DNA from: Haliotis asinina
Taxonomy: Eukaryota > Mollusca > Gastropoda > Lepetellida > Haliotidae
DNA length: 64,000 nt
Assembly: GCF_037392515.1 (NCBI RefSeq)
Contig: NC_090281.1
Location: forward strand, 51,872,753 to 51,936,752
Reading direction: 5' to 3'
Shown: piece after piece, positions 36,901-49,005 of the stretch
Position numbering within the stretch: position 1 is the stretch's first letter
How the letters are laid out: each line of letters starts with the position of its first letter
Made by a program: the position numbers and the translations under genes
The notes under the pieces: model-generated
Databases searched by the model: none
Seen by the model: the letters and a program-made list of their open reading frames with translations, nothing else
Told to the model about the DNA's origin: nothing

Positions 36901-39900
36901 TCCTCCAGAGTGTTTCCTTCTGGGGCGATGTCCCTGGAAGTGGGCAGTGTATGATCTAGTCAGGATGTAGGGAGTGTGATTTGCGCACATCTTTACAGTA
37001 TTAAAGTTCAATCGGGCACTTGTGTGGGCGGAAAAACAAGGAGAGTTACTATGGGCATGGTGTGATCTTTTGCGGCACAGAAAGGAGTATGTTTGAGACG
37101 AAAATGGAAAAGGTGCAACCCATTTCAAGCTATGCGACAACAGAAATGGGTGTCTCATGGTGTTCATGTTGGGATTGAAACTGTTGTATTCAGTTGGATA
37201 GTCTGTCTGTAACCATGCAACAAACTACATATCACCCGCTGCGGCTTTTTAAGCTCGATATCAATCTGGCTTCCATAAATCTCAATTTAAGAAATATTAG
37301 CTACAGAGTATGATTGTGTTTACCTGTCATGGAAAGTCCAGTATTTGACGCCAAGTTTCGAGAAGAACTCAAATCCTGCTCTTAACCTCCTTTTAGCGTT
37401 GGCGATGGTGTTACTGCCGTCATCCCAAGGTCGGTTTAAGGTCGGGAAACCAAAGGGATCAGCACCTTGACGTCAACGGTTAATCAGGGTTTTACGCAGC
37501 TTAAAGGTATCACTCCATGACAGTTCTTGCCGCGGTTTTCGCCGCTTTAACCGTTTGCTAAGCATCGGGGTTAATTTTCTTAATCAAGCTGGGATATGTA
37601 ATCCATATTTCTAGTTGTTCCTTTAGTATTCTTCCATACTGTCGAGCTAACAATAAAGTGACGTGCTCTTTATGGAAGGTTACTGGAATATTGTTCCAAA
37701 AGGACAACGTAAATATACCTTACAAGTCACAAACAATATGTACGTGTTGCCAAAGCACCACAGATATCCTTAACAGTGTTGTGCCTGGGATATCTCGAAG
37801 CACCAGGTGTGTACTTTCTTTTGAACGTCAGTAAGCAGAGACTGAAACAGTTCATTACCTGTCCCTCTGAATGTGTGCCAGAAACACACCGAGAACCTCA
37901 GCCATTCCTCCATCGTCCTCCCCTGCACCGTCTGCAGAAACAACACGTCATTTGAAGCTTTCACCACAGTGACGAATTTTTATACTTTCAACAATCAGTG
38001 TTGTTATACAATTGATGTAAAAATACATTCTATTATCATGCAAATTTAGTCGTTCAGCTTTTTCAGTTCGTAAACGGCAAGCACCGTCCTGACATTAAAA
38101 CCTACAGCCTACTAGTTAAATATTGACAGCGTCTCGTAACGTTGTTTGATTGTGACGTCGTGGTAACCGATGGTGTTATATTGAACTGCAATTTGGCTAT
38201 ATCCTACCCGAGCGATATATCACTTTTCAGGATACCGGGGCAGTGTTTATGGTGTTAATGCATAGCTCGTGTCCCTGCAAGGATTCAAATTCAGATGGAT
38301 GCATCACCATGGCCGAGAGTCTAAACGCCATTATGAGATGTAGCTGTGAGAATATACCTACCTCAGACGGGTTATACTGTTTATACACCAGGGTGTCAGC
38401 TGGACCACCATCAGGCTTGAACTCTATCTTCCCAATGCCTTCAGGAAGAATGTGAATTTTTAAAATTGTGTGCATACAAATACGACTATGATTGAGACTT
38501 CTTAAAACTGTGGAAAGAGACTCGTGATAAGAAGTATCTATACCTGTGGGGCTGTCTCAATAAACGGTCTGTTTGGCATGATTTCAGCTCAAGGTCATTG
38601 TGGGCGGTAATGTGCTGTGGCTTTTGCACTTTGCAAGGTGCTGGGAAACATGATAATAAAACATATTTTGGGTGGTGTACCCGATTTTGTTGGCCCAAGA
38701 TGGCCACCGAAAATCAAAGACTTCCAGTTGTAACACTATCTGACCTTTCCCCGCTGGATTATAGCGGAACACCTTGCTAATGGCTAGGAACATCATGATA
38801 AAACTATTTTTGAGGAGTGTCCGATTTTTTCCTTGGCCTATTTCCTCCAAATCAAAGACGGCCTCCCAAAATTATAGAATGCTGAACTCCACCATGAATG
38901 GTCGCCGGCTGTTATAAAAAAAATCTTCGCTTGCGTGATTACGAGTCCAAAGGGCAGTTTCTAATACTTTCAAGAAATCTAGCAAACAAGATTTATGTTT
39001 GGTAGTAAAAGATATGATTAATTTTCCAGTTATTGAAAAAAGTTACTGTTTTGATCAGTCCTGTGAACTCATTTTGTCAAACAGAGATCCCTGTGATTCT
39101 GAACGCTCCCTTACAGTTCCCAGTGCCGTTCCCATATGTGTATAGACGTTGAGAAGATTTACAGATGCACTTCTTTGAGCTTAGAGGTTGAGGCCTCCAG
39201 CCACATTTGATAATGTTTTTGATAATGGTACCAGCAGAAAACCAAATTCAATGGACACTATTTCAATCTCTATCAAACCTACACAGTTCCTCTATAGTTG
39301 TTGCAGTAGCCTGCGGTGTAGGCAGAAAGTCAATGTGGTTGAAACTCACACCCATAATCAAGTCGAGGACAACATCGCGAAAGCTAAAGACGAATCTTTG
39401 ATCAATGACTGCATTGGTCTTCTTGCTACAGAACATTTCTAAAAGGATGGGTTTATTGCCTGGTGCGTTTTTCATACTTCTCATCATCATCATCATTATC
39501 ATCATCATCATCCCGTGGCGGTTACCGTTGGGGCGCTATAGATGACTTCTCGTCAGTCCCCAAAACAGCTGCGATAGCTACAGGTTCTCCCCTTCCTCTT
39601 TTTAAGGACACAAGTGTTGCCCTGTTTGGGCATGGTACATCTATGTAGACAATCACAGAACACTGTAACCCAGGACAACTCACATTCATGGCTGTAGAAC
39701 AACCGCTTTGCGCTAACAAAATATGTTCAAAGGAGATGGGATTATATATGTGTGTTTGTAGACTGACTAACAACTAGTCTCTGAAATGAACATATTTTAC
39801 TGAAAAAAAGTTCATAGTAATAGTTTTGTAGTTCATACAAAATAATGTAATGAAATGGAGCCCTGAGACTTTCTTCATTTTCTGAAGTTATGAAAATCTA

Positions 39901-42900
39901 GACTTGCCACACTTTCTACACTTGTGTGGGCCTTCCTGGATGTATTTGCTTCACTAATGTGTTAGGTGAAGTACATGTAACCATCATGAGATTCGAACAC
40001 GTTTTGTTTCGTGTGCGGCCTTATCTGGGTCACCCTTTCGTCCTTCGATAGACTCTAGCCTGTAATCAGTGTAAAGACAGATCAGATATCCTGAGTGACA
40101 GCACACTCACAAGAATAACATCGGTCACAGGTCCATTATCGTGAGATATCTCAATGTCAAGGGCCTTCCTCTGGGAACCCGCGTCATCAGGGACAGATTC
40201 CAGGTTAATGAGTGTTTGTTGTGTAGTCCGAGTCGTGATAAGACTACACTGAGACACTGGGCTGAACAGAACAGCTTCATTATATTTTCAATTTTCTCTT
40301 TTCCGAATATAGCATTACGTAATGATTCATGAACAGAATAGGTCCTAATTTGTCAAACAATTGGTATTGGTAGATGTAGTTCAACTTACAGATATATCAG
40401 ATACATCCCATCATCGATTATTCATTATGTAACACAATTCTAAAAAAGTTGTATACTGTACAGTGGCTTTATTGGAGCAAATGACGTCACTATTTCCATC
40501 TCGTACACATAGCGTCCACATTATATCGCCCTGTAGTTTACATTGGCGGTTGTTGGGATAACAGTATTCCAGTAATACGATGACTGCATGCAAATATTCG
40601 TGTCTGGACCAGAAAAGTGGTTGATGAACGTCGGATTATTGATGGCCAGAAATCTAATATTCAGTTGCCATCAACATGGGATGTACGTTTTCTGACCAGG
40701 AATATCCGCGACTTTTCGCTAACTGACGCAGTACACAAATAATGGTCACTGTGTTTTAGAGGTACTTGTGGAAATGTACGTATATAGTGAAACAAATCGA
40801 ACATCTCTCCCTCAATCAGCGATATACGGACACGTGTATACAAAGTGGGTTGGTTAGCCAAGTGGTGAAGGAGCTCGGTTACAGAAAGACCGCGTTCGCT
40901 TCCCCTCTTGGTATATACGATGTGTGAGACCTCATTTACACGCACTTCACCTTTGCCGAATGTTACTTAAATTGGTTAGTGGTTAGAGTGTATGAGTGAG
41001 TTTAGTTTTACGCCGCACTCAGCAATATTCAAGCTATATGGCGGCAGTCTGTAAATAATCGAGTCTGGACCAGACAACCCAGTGATCAACAGCATGAGCA
41101 TTGATCTGCGCAGTTGGGAACCGATGATATGTGTCAACCAAGTCAACGACCACCCGATCCCATAAATTAGATCCAAATTTCATAGGGGTTTACACATATT
41201 TGACCCGGGAAGGTTGTAGGGGAATAAAGCTCAAAGAATCATTGACTAGCATATGTAACGTTTCGTTATGCTTAACCACATCATTATGAACAACAAGTTA
41301 CTGTGCAATCAGGATAACATTTTGACTGTAACATCAATGATTCTTAATGGACCCAAAACTATTTACTCCACTATATCCAGTCTTGTGCTGTTTGATTCTA
41401 CACGCCAGTACCCCCAAGTATGGAGAAGACTGAGGCATGCAGTGTAATTAACTTTCGTGCACTTAAAGGGCTGCACTGCACGACAAATTCACGATGAGAT
41501 GAAATCTGTTTACGGAGATGATAGCCCATCCCATGACACTTTTGAGAGATGGAAAAGGAATTTCCAAACTGGTCACATGTCCTTCAAAGATGAGACAAGA
41601 AGTGGACGCCTCTCTGACTGACGACATGGACACCGTGAACAAAGTCGAGACACTGGTTCAAGAAGATCGCCGTCTACATTACAAATGGTTATGCATGAGA
41701 CCGACTTGAGTTAAGGAACATTATTCATAACTAACTGTACATGTCCAAAGTGTCAGCATGCTGGGTACCCTCGCCTACTGACTAGTCTTCAAAGGGAGAC
41801 TCCACGGAACATGTCACGACAAGCATCGGAGCTTCTGGAGCAGGATGAAGAGGGTATCTTCAGAGTCTTGAAATCATGGACGAATGTCTATTTGAATGAT
41901 CCAATGATGAACACACTTCGTGGATGACACGAATGGGGTCATTCAAGAGATAGAGGGTTGGTTTTCTATGAAATCAGGGGACTTCTATTCAGCCGGTCTG
42001 TGCAAGATGAAGAGACGGTTTGAGAAATGACTCGGGAGTAACGGTCGGAGTAACTCGGGATGGTGGCTATGTACAGAAGTCGCCATGGACACGAAAGCAA
42101 AATAAGGTTTTTACACTGAATTAGTCTTAGTGATAATTAGAACTCGTATTCTCGAAACGTTTGTAGACCTACGAACTTTTAAAGTCCTTCTTAACACATT
42201 GGCTAGAATTAAGTTAAAGGTCACATGCAACCAAAAAATCAAACACAATTAAAACACATGTATCACTTATTCATGACATATAATATACATTGCTGCTTTA
42301 AAAAAAACAAATAAACAAAATTATAAGCGTACAATCGCGATTCAAAAGTGCGATATTTTGTACTTGGGCTTACTTCCCCCGAAACGAAGCCCTCGGGAGA
42401 CCGAACCCAGTCATAGCGGGTGGATATGCACTCAAGTGTAACGACGGCTTCCGATTGGCTGTTTCATTTGCTGATATGCTGAGGGTTCATTGTGTGTACA
42501 GAAAGATATCTGTTTGATGGGCATTTTAGAAGTATAGCCAGTCACAGGAAAGTAAGATTCTGTATGGAAACAACTTCTTTATGTGTACTTGATGTATCGT
42601 TTCAGTATGGATTCATATACTGTTGTCACACAAAATCACATACACTAAAAGAAGTCGTTATCCATGAAGAATGTATATAGAGATGCTGGGTTTTGAAAAT
42701 ACATGTTCTCTGAATTTGCGCTCGATCCAATCAAAAATCATGTCAGTAGAGATGGTAAACTACTGCGTGACTGTAATCTGGCATTCGTCCAAGTACAAAG
42801 CAGGACTTGAAACTGACAAGAGTTTGCACCAGTTTTCGTCAGATCCAGTCATCCGAAAAAAATGAATGTAGTATGTTTGCAACCCACTGACATAAAAACA

Positions 42901-45900
42901 TGTCATGTGTATCATACGTGCCTAATTACGTAATGTGGCAGACACGGGACTCGGGTGCACGAGTCATAAATCAACTTGTTTTCTTTATGTCGTATAGTCT
43001 GATAGGTGTTAAGTTCAAATTGCACGTGTTCAATGATTGAAGCTGTGTATTGCATGTTGTCTTTAGCAGACAGGCAGGCAGACACATAGGTGTGAATAAA
43101 CCAGACACTGAGCTTTCTCTGTGACAGACACTGCTTACCACAAGCTTGTTTACGTAACGAGTAGATTATTTACTCGTTTGTGTACACCACCAAGATTAGA
43201 CTACTGCTCACAACCTCAGACGCTAGGCATGCATACTGTTTCAAGCTCCGCGAACCTATTCACTGCGCATGCGTCACGGGCGCAGCGCAGCACAGGTACT
43301 GAAACCAGTTTTCCCCCCAGCGCTGGGGGGAATTTAGTGAAACGTTTGAACTCCGATTTCGCGGGCTTTTTTTCATCGCGTTTTTTTCAACTTTATAGGT
43401 TGAATTGGCATTTTTTATGATTTGTTTCGGTAAATGCATACCGAAAGGTACCAGAATCTGCAAAGTTGTGTTTTACGTTGCATGTGACCTTTAAGAAATC
43501 TTAGGGCTACGGACGTTTCGAGACCAAGGGCCCAGTACAAGATGCTTAGAGGTGAGGTAAGGGATGTTGAAACGGGACTTTGGGTTGCATGTTCAGTTAT
43601 TGATTCAGCTAACATGGCAACGTGCGTGCATTATCAAACCAACATTTCTATCTTTTATACACCAGTATCTCACTATCTCACACCAGAAATGGGCGTCACA
43701 TATTGTACCCATGTGAAGAATCGAACCCGGAGCGATCCCGCAATGCCATCCCAACACCCCACTACAGCAGGACTTTGTAATGCGAGGTAGTGTCCTGTCG
43801 CGATCATTTTCAGTGTGGCGTGCCACTATAAAGGTGTAGTTAATTGTTAGCGTTATCTCTTGGGTGGTCTTGCTCAAGTTCCATATCGGCACTCTCTCCC
43901 TTGACGACGTCGATATGGGGACAGGGTTGATGTCATCAAGACTCAACATGCCCAACTGGTGCACTCTCTCGCCTGTGTGTATTCCTGGATCGTAGGCACA
44001 CAACTGCAAGCCATGGAATGGAGTACTTAGAGAGAGGTTCACCGCATGTACTGTAACTGACAACTACAGCGACGGCTTGGGGTGAAATGGCGTCCGCGTG
44101 GGACAGATATAACGAAGGAGTGAATGAGTTGGATTTTTCTCTTCTTTAAGCAATATCCAGCCATTTCACGGAGGGAGACATTGGAAATGGGATTTACACA
44201 ATGTTACCATGCGGGGAATCGAACCCAAGCCTGCGGCGTGAAGAGTGAGAGCTTTAACCACTCAGCTACTCCACCAACCCACTTTTCGGGGGAACTTTTT
44301 CAATTACGTCCCGGTCCTTATCTTGTCGGTCCCTTGTCTTTGTAAACATTTCTGAAGATAGATTCTTTCATAAAACGTTTAATATATTAATGTAAACTTT
44401 AACGCGCTTGAAGTTGTACTTTTTCAGTTTAACGTAACATTGGATCACATGGATTTGAAAAATGTATTCACTTGATAATGAAATATCGTATTACTTACTT
44501 TGATTGACACAGCGTTTAGCGGGAATTCCAGTGGTTCGATCATATTGTGCTTTGAAAGGTTTTAAATGGCAAGTCATGTAAACCTAAATTCGCTCCCGTC
44601 TATATCCAGGATGTGGGTAGCTATATATGTCTTGTGACTCGCTTTCGTTCGCCAGACATCTCAGCGTTTGTCCCATTTCATAATGGTATATTGACCTTCA
44701 TTACGCATGAACTCCAGCTGGTGTTTTAAATTACGCTACGATGGGGTAGACCCCAGTCTACGTAAACTTAGTCTCTGTATTATTCATTTAATTAGACTCG
44801 GGTAGAGCATTATAAAGTTCGCGGGTAATGTACAAATCGTATGACATCATCGTGGTATCAACTGACCTCATCTACTTGTCACGTTATCATTTGCCGCGAA
44901 CGAATTCACGTAAATATAGTTGAAACTACACTGACACAAAAAAACATATTCCACCGAAAATAGTTCTGTATAATTATATTCCCAACGTGTCACCTGGTAT
45001 GTTTGAGTTGAAAAGCTGACCGCTCATGTACAATCCATAGCCTTCGGTCTCAATAGGTGGCGGGTACGGTTTCAACTTTGTGTTATCAAATGATCGAATC
45101 TGGACCAGACAAACCTTTGGTTGACAGCCTCGAACCACGAAGTACGATGACAGGCGGTCAAACTGGGATCAAAATTATATCTTCAGTGTCATTGTATGTG
45201 CTGGAGGTCTTAATGCATAGATTGTCTTGCGGTTAACCCAAAATACACCGTGACATCATCTTAGGCACATCTTCTCAGCCTCCCGTGACAAGCATTGCTT
45301 ACTATCGGTCAGTGGGAACATTCAGATAACGAAATCGCTGTTAAAGGCTTAGTATGTCTCACAGTCCATGAATCACATTATTTTCCCTATAACCAAGCCC
45401 CCTCTGCGAGGATAAAGCCTTAAATGAAGCAAGTCTAGATTTCTTAGAGTTCAGGTTCCTCTATATCTCTAGTGTCCCTTGGGCTCCTTTTCTATGTAGA
45501 AGGGTTAGTTTGTTACTGTCAAAATTATATATATATTCGCATTAGTGCATGAAAGGCTGAATCTCACCCAGTAAACTGGCATCATATAGACCTTATCAGG
45601 AGAAGTGATATGTTGTCATTTCAGATCATGTATCCTAAATCAGACTCCTTTTGTTTCCCCTGCCAGATAAGTTCGTTCACATCTGCAGGCTGTTTCGTCG
45701 CCGCCCACCGTATATCGAGTTACTCAGGCCGCATTATAACAAAACAACGCTTGACTCCTCCGCTGTCCCCATTCTTCTCAGCTAAAGCGTGCTCATGTGG
45801 AGAGGGCCTTCACAGGTATACTTCCATTCTCATGTCAGTGCACTTTAATTCTGATAGTATAAGATTAATTCTGATAGTATAAGACTGATTCTGAAATTTG

Positions 45901-46044
45901 GTCATGCTGTCGACAAATGCTGAGTCAAATCTACAAACGCTAGTTTAACGTACCTGGGAAAAATTCAGCATCAGGTGCATCATACTTTTCATACTGTGCA
46001 CCTGCAGAACCAGAGTCTGATGATGTAGGAGCAAACGACGACAT
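30923..46044 (-). CDS. Xylose isomerase, complete animal gene, 15 exons, 461 aa
   Basis: Interconverts xylose/xylulose (often also glucose/fructose) with two divalent metals. Exons on the minus strand: 46044-45954, 38438-38362, 37931-37859, 37465-37324, 36933-36796, 36221-36112, 35631-35536, 35243-35160, 34685-34630, 34167-34097, 33105-33000, 32238-32136, 31772-31693, 31263-31189, 31006-30923; total 1386 nt, in frame throughout. Order of motifs: [23 protein letters not shown] (base His, about residue 126), [19 protein letters not shown] (Glu 257, Lys 259), NIEPNH (Glu 293, His 296), GSID (Asp 321), GWDTDQFP (Asp 332, Asp 334), LNFDCKVRR (Asp 364). Every known metal ligand is present, so the enzyme should be active. 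No signal peptide is seen. The exon 4 acceptor has a weak pyrimidine tract. Intron 1 spans 7.5 kb. The gene converges with UCKL1. The sequence resembles both plant and thermophile enzymes. Confidence 0.96.
31941..32041 (-). repeat. tRNA-type SINE fragment, family A-like, old
   Basis: The plus strand shows AAATCGAACTCGG and ACCACTAGGCTACCCTACGG, the complements of a degenerate B box and A box. It lies in the xylose isomerase intron 31773-32135. Confidence 0.5.
33141..33385 (-). repeat. SINE family B
   Basis: Plus strand starts GTGAGTGAGTGAGTTAG, then TCTGTAAATAATCGAATCTG, GACATGTGTCAACCCAGTCA and CCTTCACGGGTG. It sits 36 bp upstream of the xylose isomerase exon acceptor at 33105. Confidence 0.8.
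36549..36826 (-). repeat. Minisatellite built from the 3' end of xylose isomerase exon 5
   Basis: Six diverged units of about 41 bp follow the exon end in transcript direction. Each contains a version of GGCAACCTGCAACCTGTT, then TGCCCATCCCAG, the last 30 bases of exon 5. The exon copy itself ends at 36796. At least two distant units keep an intact CAG/GTAA donor (near 36591 and 36552). The period is not a multiple of three. Confidence 0.85.
38590..38870. repeat. Two diverged tandem copies of about 160 bp
   Basis: AACATGATAATAAAACATAT with a later AAAATCAAAGAC in the first copy corresponds to AACATCATGATAAAACTATT with a later CAAATCAAAGAC in the second. This lies in xylose isomerase intron 1, the 7.5-kb intron. 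Confidence 0.5.
39480..39513. repeat. TCA trinucleotide microsatellite
   Basis: About 11 TCA units with one ATT interruption in xylose isomerase intron 1. Confidence 0.85.
39700..39912 (+). repeat. Dispersed repeat, copy 1
   Basis: Shares with 52590-52745 (inverted) the blocks TCTGAAATGAACATATTTTA, GAAATGGAGCCCTGAGACTT and ATCTAGACTTGCC. A third scrap lies at 45425-45490. The family is unknown and no coding is seen. Confidence 0.7.
40846..40930 (+). repeat. tRNA-head SINE fragment
   Basis: GTTAGCCAAGTGGTGAAGG looks like an A box, followed by a degenerate B box (CGTTCGCTTCCCC). Confidence 0.4.
40991..41170 (-). repeat. SINE family B, head end lost
   Basis: Tail GAGTGAGTTTAGTTTTACGC, then ATATGGCGGCAGTCTGTAAA and ATGTGTCAACCAAGTCAACG; it stops at CACCCGATCCCAT. 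Confidence 0.85.
41475..42085 (+). pseudogene. mariner-family transposase relic
   Basis: Pieces of a mariner transposase can be read in order: [20 protein letters not shown] and [12 protein letters not shown] from the N-terminal helix-turn-helix part, [11 protein letters not shown], then (from about 41770) [16 protein letters not shown] and [11 protein letters not shown], then NVYLNDP near the first catalytic Asp region, and finally [18 protein letters not shown], the C-terminal block, near 41940-42010. Frames change between pieces and the segment between the first catalytic Asp and the C-terminal block is missing, so it is dead. It lies in xylose isomerase intron 1, opposite to the gene. No terminal inverted repeats were found. 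Confidence 0.75.
42218..43490. mobile_element. TTAA-flanked non-autonomous DNA transposon
   Basis: A 1273-bp element bounded by TTAA at 42214-42217 and 43491-43494. The left end AGGTCACATGCAAC is the exact complement of the right end (14 of 14). No transposase frame is seen. The TTAA target fits piggyBac or Kolobok. A GCGCATGCGTCA word at 43266-43277 resembles an NRF-1 site. The first bases are close to those of the element at 10385. It lies in xylose isomerase intron 1. Confidence 0.75.
43660..43775 (-). repeat. SINE family A fragment
   Basis: CACCAGAAATGGGCGTCACA, then TTGTACCCATGTGAAGAATC and a GAACCCGG box. Confidence 0.65.
44121..44280 (-). repeat. SINE family A
   Basis: GAATGAGTTGGATTTTTCTC tail-side sequence, ACCATGCGGGGAATCGAACC box region, and GAGCTTTAACCACTCAGCTA head complement. 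Confidence 0.75.
45060..45165 (-). repeat. SINE family B fragment, old
   Basis: TCGAATCTGGACCAGACAAA and the following GTTGACAGC match the middle of family B; the ends are gone. Confidence 0.5.
45425..45490 (-). repeat. Dispersed repeat, scrap
   Basis: AAGTCTAGATTTCTTAGAGT and the following bases resemble the start of the 52590 copy, in the same orientation. Confidence 0.4.
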
Positions 46045-46448
46045 CCTGGACGGAGGCAGTGAGAGGCGAATGTTACTTCTCCTGGAGCTGGGGCTGAATG
46101 AGCGTTGTCAGAAGGCTGATACAAATGTCAAGGACGTTTTCAAGATACACACTTCTCAACACGATAACTGGGGACCGTCACACGCGCTGAGAAAGTGCTT
46201 GACTGAATTACCTATATTCGCTACGCATCCGCATCATGTTGTAGATACGATGTTATCTGACCGAGAGACATGTTATATATTCATTGGTAAACTGCTTAGG
46301 TTGATATGTTATTTAATGGAATACTATAATCTTTAACCAGTGACCATAATGGTCTCTGCATACACATATAATGGTTGGACTACTAAAGTGGCCGAGCACA
46401 ATCCCGCGCCATTTTAGCAAATTACCAGAATTCAACCATACATATAGG

Positions 46449-46588
46449 GAGTGAGTATGGTTTTACGTAATTTCAAGGAATATCACGGCGAGAGACATCT
46501 GAAATGGGCTTCACACATTGTACCCCTGTGGAATCGAACCCGGGTTTTCGGTGTGACCAGGGAAAACACCCGCAACCCCACCACCCCA
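46449..46588 (-). repeat. SINE family A
   Basis: Contains GGGCTTCACACATTGTACCC and ATCGAACCCGGG; lies just upstream of xylose isomerase exon 1. In the spacer 46045-49005 I see no gene, only this and further SINE copies. Confidence 0.75.
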
Positions 46589-46802
46589 ACCATACATGGA
46601 TACAAATATACAAAACAATAAAATAAACGCAACTCTGGCTTCTTGTGAAGTTTTTAATAAAAGACATACACATGAACTTTTATTTTTACATATTTTTATG
46701 AGATTTCATTTTTCCCGAAACATGCGTTTCTTTTGCTGTTCAGTATATTACATTCAGTGAAGGAAAAGCAGCCACCTATCTATAGTTTCAAACATGGGTT
46801 GT

Positions 46803-46870
46803 AGTGAGTGAGTGAGTTTAGTTTCACGCAGCACTCAGCAATATTCCAGCTATATGGCGGCGGTGTCTAA
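46803..46870 (-). repeat. SINE family B, 3' tail part only
   Basis: AGTGAGTGAGTGAGTTTAG followed by CACTCAGCAATATTCCAGCT and ATATGGCGGCGGTGTCTAA, then the match stops. Confidence 0.8.
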
Positions 46871-47348
46871 CATTGGTTGTAAGAGCGTGCAACAGCTAGG
46901 GCTATATGCTGTTTCCTCACTTGTTTGATGGGTGGTAAATATTACATCGATATCTACTGACGTTGTGCGAAGAAAATGCCACTGAAACGCACGTGAGTGA
47001 TAGTCTTCCAGACATGCAGCATAAGGCGATGGCTATCTTCAAGATTGCAAACAATTCATGCGTGCTTGAATATAGTAATCGCGGTATACTATCATGACTA
47101 TATGGCTAGGAGATACATTTATACAAAGTCACAGAGCGGAGTGGGACAATGGGCAGGGTGTATCTTGCTTCTGTGTGTGTTCAGACCACTGGCCACTCGT
47201 GAATGTTGACCCGGTGTCGATATGACTAACAGTGATTCGTTCTCCAACACACCCTAATGACTCCACTGAAACAGCCGGTACTGTACATACCTATAGAACA
47301 GGTAAAGTACTGATTTCGAGATTTCCTGATAATGGACGTTTCACTTTG

Positions 47349-47512
47349 AGTGAGTGCATGTTTAGTTTTACGCAACTTCTAGCAATATTCTATCAATATC
47401 ACAGCGAGGAACACCAGAAATGGGCTTATGATTTAGTGCCTACGTGGGGAATCGAACCCGGTCTTCGGTGTGACGAGCGAACTCTTTAACCACTAGACTA
47501 CACCACCGCTCC
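47349..47512 (-). repeat. SINE family A
   Basis: GTGGGGAATCGAACCCGGTC and GTGTGACGAGCGAACTCTTT are typical of the tRNA-like head complement. Confidence 0.8.
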
Positions 47513-47860
47513 TTATATGAATACACGATGGCAGTTAGAAAGTGGTCAAATGCACCATAGTTGTCGTTAGAACCAACAAAATGGATTATAAGGCCAGGCT
47601 CGGTGACTGACAGCGCGTCATATGTACCCCGACCGCGTTGATCGATGCTCATGTCAATCACTGTATCATTTGGTTCAGGCCACGTCATCGACATCAGTCA
47701 GGTGTCATATCGTTCAGAACGGCGTTTGGAAAAAAATCGTTTAAAATGACCTGGAATATAATTGTCTGAGGCGTTAAGCGTCAAGCAAGTATAAACAAAT
47801 TCTCTGTGTTTTGCTGTTCAAATCCTCGTCTTTAACCAAGAGAAACAATACATCCAACAA

Positions 47861-48020
47861 GAGTGAGTGAGTGAGTTTGGTTTCACGCCGCTTTTAGCAA
47901 TATTCCAGCGATATCACGGTGAGGGGACACCAGAAAATGGGCCTCGCTCATTGTACCCATGTGGGGAATCGAACCCGGGTCTTCGGCGTGACGAGTAACC
48001 ACTAGGCTACCCCACCGCCC
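47861..48020 (-). repeat. SINE family A, good copy
   Basis: GAGTGAGTGAGTGAGTTTGG, CACGCCGCTTTTAGCAATAT and ATCGAACCCGGGTCTTCGGC; close to the copy at 3605 except for a small gap beside the A box. Confidence 0.85.
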
Positions 48021-48751
48021 ACATCCAACAAGAAATGGTATATACCCTACATAAGGTTCCAAGTCCATTCAACAAAACCATTTTAAACAGTAAATGATAA
48101 AGTATGTTAAAATGCTTCTAATACATTTTGTGACGTGCTTGTATACATTAAACGTGCTCTACAAGGCTGAAAGGTGTCGGTGTCGTAAAATCAACGCTGA
48201 GACGCGTCTTTGAATACATCGTGAATAGAAGGAAGGTGAGCTGAGAGTATATTACGTTTGTTGTTCGTGGGTTGTTTGGCTGATAATTTCCCACACAGCA
48301 GTAACACATCTTTACTTAAATTGAGTAGCTATTGCCATTGCTCTTTTCCTCTGGCGACTTCCGGATGTGATCACGTGATACCTCTCTTATGTAATAAACC
48401 CCAAGAGATGTTATTACATGATTTAGCACCAAGCAAAAGTTACTGGGCTGAAGAGCTGGTCAACCATAATGCTGAAGTTGGAAGGTTTACCACTGCTTGC
48501 GAGGCGCATATGTGTTGGACAGATAGCCGGATTCGACCTTGAATCCTAGGGCGCTCCAGAGGACACTGACCCTATCATTTACTGGAGTGAGTGTATAATC
48601 GAGACTTGACCAGACAAACCAGTGAAGTGAAGTCTCACTCAGGATTATTACCTGGAACTGGAAGAAAGGGGAACTCAGACTCAGGATCAGAGCATCATAG
48701 CTGACAATGGACAATGCTAGAAAATGGACAAACTTTATGGAAAACAACTTC

Positions 48752-48757
48752 TTTATT
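48752..48757 (-). terminator. Candidate poly(A) signal for the minus-strand THAP gene
   Basis: TTTATT (AATAAA on the minus strand), 249 bp beyond the stop codon at 49006. Confidence 0.4.
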
Positions 48758-49005
48758 ATGAGAAAGTGATGTTTCAAGACTGATCCTGCTTGACATTGCA
48801 AAAATCCATATCGAAATGTGGCACTCTTTTAAATAAAGACGTTATCCATACAAGTTGCCTATTTTGTACTTCCCAGCTTCCAAGATGCCACTCAAAGAAG
48901 TTAATGGACAAAGCTCTTTAATGCCACATGACTCAACATCAAGCAGTGACAAACAATCATTGTAAAACAACCAGAGGTACAAGTCATGTCAGTAAGTCTC
49001 ATTTC

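Noticed and set aside
43121-44063. Frames of 82 to 152 codons in xylose isomerase intron 1
   Set aside because: They run across the TTAA element end and a SINE and show no conserved domain.
30923-46044. Bacterial contamination or very recent transfer of xylose isomerase
   Set aside because: Fifteen exons with GT-AG borders, SINEs inside its introns and animal genes on both sides exclude contamination.
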